Positions 61,060-64,000 of a stretch of DNA of 64,000 bases are shown here, in pieces. Source of the DNA: a virus. The stretch's first letter is position 1; each line of letters begins with the position of its first letter. The translations under genes were made by a program, and so were the position numbers. A model generated the notes under the pieces. It was not told the origin of the DNA. It searched no databases and worked only from the letters and a program-made list of their open reading frames with translations. The stretch is taken from positions 1 through 64,000 of IMG/VR virus record IMGVR_UViG_3300009181_000072, one strand, 5' to 3'.

Positions 61060-61756
61060 GTATGCACCAGATAGCCAACAAGAATTAGACGAGATTTGGG
61101 CAGGACTAGGTACCTGGCTGCGCAGTGTTGTACCTGGTAACACTGGCAGCATGGCCGGCGGCGAACGCGAGATGAACAGATACGTAGCTAAGTTTGTTAA
61201 CGATATGATGCGACTAGCAGGACGTTACAAAGATGAAGATGACAACCCTATAACCGCTAAAACATTGCATCAATTACCAACCAGGGCGTTATATCTATTC
61301 ATGACTACCGGAGCGATGAAACTACCACCTGCAGAGATACAGGGGATACTAACTGCACTTGGTAAAAATAAAAAATTACGCATCCCAACTCCGCCTGGAT
61401 TAAAAGCAGCTGATCTAAATTCAGATGATAGTACAATACAAAGTGTTTGGAATGTAACCGATCCTAAACTAGCAGAAGTACTGATAGACAAGCTTGTAAG
61501 CATTGCTGCATTACGCAAGATGGAAATTGAGAATCTCAATGGTGGTGCGCGAGCCCCGCAGGGAGCAGCAGGCGGAGCAGGCGGAGCAGGCGCAGCAGCA
61601 GGTGCAGCAGGTGCAGCAGCAGGTGGAGCAGCAGGTGGAGCAGCAGGTGGAGCAGCAGGTGGAGCAGCAGGTGGTAGTGCTGCAACTATACAGAGTTCTA
61701 ACAATCGCATTGCTATGGCGCAAAAAGCGCTTCAACAATTGGCAGGTGTGGCATGA
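61046..61756 (+). CDS. Unknown protein with Gly/Ala-rich repeat tract
   Basis: A 236-residue protein. The N-terminal 165 residues are helical and charged (QQELDEIWAGLGTWLRSVV, FVNDMMRLAGRYKDED). Then comes a tract of about 50 Gly and Ala residues (GGAA/GAAA repeats) encoded by 12-bp DNA repeats, and a short helical end (NNRIAMAQKALQQLAGVA). Start at the ATG at 61046 because of the GGGGAG site. The tract is probably a flexible linker prone to length change. An ATGA overlap couples it to the next gene. Confidence 0.62.
   Translation: MKLSEYAPDSQQELDEIWAGLGTWLRSVVPGNTGSMAGGEREMNRYVAKFVNDMMRLAGRYKDEDDNPITAKTLHQLPTRALYLFMTTGAMKLPPAEIQGILTALGKNKKLRIPTPPGLKAADLNSDDSTIQSVWNVTDPKLAEVLIDKLVSIAALRKMEIENLNGGARAPQGAAGGAGGAGAAAGAAGAAAGGAAGGAAGGAAGGAAGGSAATIQSSNNRIAMAQKALQQLAGVA
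61560..61675 (+). repeat. Short tandem repeats (GCAGCAGGTGGA type)
   Basis: The 12-mer GCAGCAGGTGGA and close variants are repeated about eight times within the coding frame. The five clearest units lie at about 61616-61675. Confidence 0.85.
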
Positions 61757-63642
61757 AAGCGCATGAATTTAGAGATGAATTATTTGAATCGTTAGCATAC
61801 GATACTGATGCAACGACACTGCACCGACTCACTGAGATGCGAGATACGTTTGTCAGACCGTACAAGGCTTGGTTGAATAACAGCTTATATGCGACTAGAT
61901 TAACTGAAGCAACTGCTATTGATCCAACTACCTATTCAAAGATCATGGCAGACTTCAGTGCGATGAAACCTGCTGGGAAACCAACTGCTGCGAGTTTAAC
62001 TGATGTAGTACCAGAGAAGTTACAGCATCAATTCTACGACAAGATACCAGATGCTGAGAACAGCAAACCTGTTAAAGGATTTGCTGACAAAGCAAAGGCT
62101 GCACTCGCAGCAGTTAAAGATGCAGCCGCTAAGAAAGAATGGCTAAAACTTGCACAAACTGCTATCAAGAATCCAGATTTACAACAACTGGCATTGGTTG
62201 CACTATCTGGTGCTGCTGGCGCAGCTACATTGTTAGCTACAGCTAGTCCTCAGGCAGCAGGAGCAGTAGCAGGCGGATTAGCTAGCATTGCAAGAGCTAA
62301 AATGGCTGGACAAGATTGGAAATCAGCAGCCAAGGCAGGCGCCAAAGGTGCTGCTATGGGACTGGCAGCTGGTGCAATTGGCGGATTAGCTGCTAGTACT
62401 ATAGGGCAACTTGGTCACGCACTGCTCGGTAACACCGGTACTGCTGTAGCTGATAACATCTCAGAGCCCGAAACTTACGATGGTCCAGAAGAGATGTTAG
62501 ATGCCCTCAAGAAAATGATCAAAGCTGGTAAAATAACCGATCATAATAGTTTCAATGCAGCTATTAACGATTTGATAAAACACGATGCCAACACAGATCC
62601 CAGTTGGCAACAGAGTGACAAAGATGAACTTGTGGGGCTGATTAATAAGGCTGTAGGTAACAATAGCAACGGAACATTTACAGGTGGAACAGCTGAGATT
62701 GAGAAAGCGTTTGTTGGTCTCGAAAATCCAAATGCTGCCATAGGCTTTGATCGCGATATTGCCGGTGCTGCCCAAATGGGCAAAATGACGGGCAATGAGC
62801 AAGATTCATCTATGTTGTTAAAAAATGTTGTAGAATCTGTTGCGATAAACTATGCATTGCAGGTATTGCTAGAAGCTGAACCCACTCTTACTGACGAAGG
62901 TTTATATCTAGCACAGAAGAAAGCCGGATATAGCTATGACCAGATTAAGTCTATGTTTGACAAATGGGGGATTCCGCTGCCTGCTATAGCTGCAAAAGAT
63001 GCTAGAACTACAAGTCAAGCCAAATCACAAGCACCGGCAGCAACTAGCACAACAGCACCTAACACAACAGCACCGGCAGCACCTAGCACAACAGCACCTA
63101 GCACAACAGCACCTAGCACAACAGCACCTACTGCAGCGCAGACACAAGCGCCTGCTATTAAGACCGGCGATGTCGCACTAGATAAAGAAGTTAACGCCAA
63201 GCTACGCAAAGAAGGCAAAGCTGCTGCCGAAGCATATCTACGAGAGATTATATGGCAAGAGCGTCAACAGATTCTTAGTTCTGCACAGGGAATACGTAGC
63301 GAGATAGCTAAACTGAAACCAGCACAAGCAAGACAAGTTATAGATATCCTCAAGGCGCAGAATATCACAGAAGCTATACGTTCGGCTCATCCAAACATCA
63401 TACAGCAGATTGCATTAGCAGTTGCTAAGCAAAAACCAAATGCTCGCGTTGCTATAATGCAAGATCTAAAACTCATTGCCGGTATTGTTAGTGCTAAGAA
63501 GCCAATTACCCCTGCTCAACCAGCAGCTACTCCAGCTGCTCCAGCTGCACCGGCAGCGCCTGCCAAACCTGCAGTTACACCCATGGCAGCACCAGTAGCA
63601 GCACCTGCCAGGCAGGTTGCAGAGCAAAGGCGCAAGCAGTGA
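61753..63642 (+). CDS. Large Ala-rich protein with glycine-zipper region, probable virion-associated
   Basis: A 629-residue protein. After a charged helical N-terminus (MKAHEFRDELFESLAYD) comes a hydrophobic Gly/Ala region (residues about 155-225, with GAAGAATLLATASPQAAGA and GLAAGAIGGLAASTIG), suggesting membrane-inserting glycine zippers. Then come helical domains, a Thr/Ala/Pro repeat linker (TTAPSTTAPSTTAPS, about 425-455), another helical domain and a Pro/Ala tail. Membrane-active internal virion proteins that are ejected with the DNA look like this, but I have no family match. Overlaps neighbours by 4 nt on both sides. Confidence 0.6.
   Translation: MKAHEFRDELFESLAYDTDATTLHRLTEMRDTFVRPYKAWLNNSLYATRLTEATAIDPTTYSKIMADFSAMKPAGKPTAASLTDVVPEKLQHQFYDKIPDAENSKPVKGFADKAKAALAAVKDAAAKKEWLKLAQTAIKNPDLQQLALVALSGAAGAATLLATASPQAAGAVAGGLASIARAKMAGQDWKSAAKAGAKGAAMGLAAGAIGGLAASTIGQLGHALLGNTGTAVADNISEPETYDGPEEMLDALKKMIKAGKITDHNSFNAAINDLIKHDANTDPSWQQSDKDELVGLINKAVGNNSNGTFTGGTAEIEKAFVGLENPNAAIGFDRDIAGAAQMGKMTGNEQDSSMLLKNVVESVAINYALQVLLEAEPTLTDEGLYLAQKKAGYSYDQIKSMFDKWGIPLPAIAAKDARTTSQAKSQAPAATSTTAPNTTAPAAPSTTAPSTTAPSTTAPTAAQTQAPAIKTGDVALDKEVNAKLRKEGKAAAEAYLREIIWQERQQILSSAQGIRSEIAKLKPAQARQVIDILKAQNITEAIRSAHPNIIQQIALAVAKQKPNARVAIMQDLKLIAGIVSAKKPITPAQPAATPAAPAAPAAPAKPAVTPMAAPVAAPARQVAEQRRKQ
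63072..63130 (+). repeat. 15-bp tandem repeats (Thr-Thr-Ala-Pro-Ser units)
   Basis: The 15-mer CCTAGCACAACAGCA is repeated about three times in tandem, with a related unit upstream. It encodes a flexible linker. Confidence 0.8.
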
Positions 63643-64000
63643 GACACAGTGACATCATCATACCTCAGCGCTGGTTCATAACAGAAGCCAAAGCACGAAT
63701 CGATCATCCAGAAGACCTAGTGTTTGATGAAGGGTCGTCTGGGGCAAAGCGTGCCCTCAGTGCTATCATACACGCTGCTGAGCAACCGCACACCGTAACT
63801 ATTAAGTGGGATGGTAGTCCTGCACTAGTGTTTGGGCGTGATGCAGAAGGTTTTACTCTCACAGACAACACTGGCTTTCGCAGCAAGAAGCCGGGCGGCA
63901 TGCCTCGCAGTGCTAGTGATCTTGACAGTATGCTGTTCATGCGCAAGCCCAATGATCCTGGCAGGCAAGACTATGCCAGCAGCATAGCAGGGCTATACAA
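63639..64000 (+). CDS. DUF6267-like phage protein with KxDG nucleotidyltransferase-type motif, partial at window edge
   Basis: A GTG at 63639 overlaps the previous stop (GTGA) and the frame stays open to the window end (120 codons). The product has PQRWFITEAKARIDHPEDL, FDEGSSGAKRALSAI, then TIKWDGSPALVFGRD and TGFRSKKPGGMP. In T4-like phages this layout marks a widespread family of unknown function. KWDG followed by a strand matches motif I (KxDG) of covalent nucleotidyltransferases such as ligases and capping enzymes. The later motifs lie beyond the window, so activity is only a suggestion. Confidence 0.65.
   Translation, partial: MRHSDIIIPQRWFITEAKARIDHPEDLVFDEGSSGAKRALSAIIHAAEQPHTVTIKWDGSPALVFGRDAEGFTLTDNTGFRSKKPGGMPRSASDLDSMLFMRKPNDPGRQDYASSIAGLY

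Noticed and set aside
61511-61738. Cys-rich minus-strand frame across the Gly/Ala repeats
   Set aside because: It is a mirror of the 12-bp repeats, low complexity and without a start signal.
63072-63130. CRISPR-like array
   Set aside because: The repeats are in-frame codon repeats without spacers of uniform length.

Overview
This window is a 64-kb piece of a T4-like contractile-tailed phage (Myoviridae-type, of the far-T4 kind seen in marine and freshwater metagenomes). The evidence is a near-complete set of recognisable T4 functions: neck gp13 and a gp14-like neck protein, tail sheath gp18, tail tube gp19, head-completion gp4, terminase gp16/gp17, dNMP kinase gp1, ssDNA-binding gp32, UvsX, a UvsY-like protein, UvsW, clamp-loader gp62, primase gp61 and helicase gp41. 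T4-type late promoters (NNTAAATA, best example TATAAATA) precede most structural genes. The host is not identified. A complete groES-groEL pair under a CIRCE (HrcA) operator suggests a bacterium that uses HrcA.

Layout. Positions 1-8.6 kb hold neck genes, a lytic transglycosylase, dNMP kinase and a giant tail sheath gene. Positions 8.7-32.35 kb hold a large accessory island placed exactly between sheath (gp18) and tube (gp19). It encodes 13 radical SAM proteins, one of them split over two reading frames: eight with an N-terminal twitch-type Cys domain, three short ones with a C-terminal Cys-rich domain, and two with an N-terminal cobalamin-binding-like domain. With them are three Asp/Asn-hydroxylase-like 2-oxoglutarate oxygenases, two membrane fatty-acid desaturases, a short-chain dehydrogenase, an acetyltransferase-like protein and a Rossmann/transferase-like protein. 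The island is organised as one long plus-strand run of overlapping genes meeting minus-strand operons at about 24.58 kb. Positions 32.4-42.8 kb return to virion morphogenesis (tube, tube-like protein, gp4, gp16, probable encapsidated proteins, gp17). Positions 42.8-60.3 kb are mainly replication and recombination (gp32, uvsX, uvsY, groESL, uvsW, gp62, gp61, gp41), with structural genes of the MGRPL family and a baseplate-like protein between them. Positions 60.3-64 kb hold virion-associated or unknown proteins with low-complexity repeats.

Working together: the core genes build, package and replicate the phage. The island keeps every CX3CX2C radical SAM motif intact, so all copies are probably active. 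The mix of radical SAM and Asp/Asn hydroxylase enzymes suggests modification of peptides or proteins, possibly coupled to lipid remodelling by the desaturases. No precursor peptide is evident, so the substrate is unknown.

Regulation is visible at several levels: sigma70-type promoters placed 5 nt ahead of the ATG of uvsW, gp62 and gp61 (apparently leaderless), T4-type late promoters including an overlapping divergent pair, a host-type HrcA operator on groESL, a hairpin leader before gp32, and a possible programmed +1 frameshift inside the active site of a nucleotidyltransferase-cupin gene.
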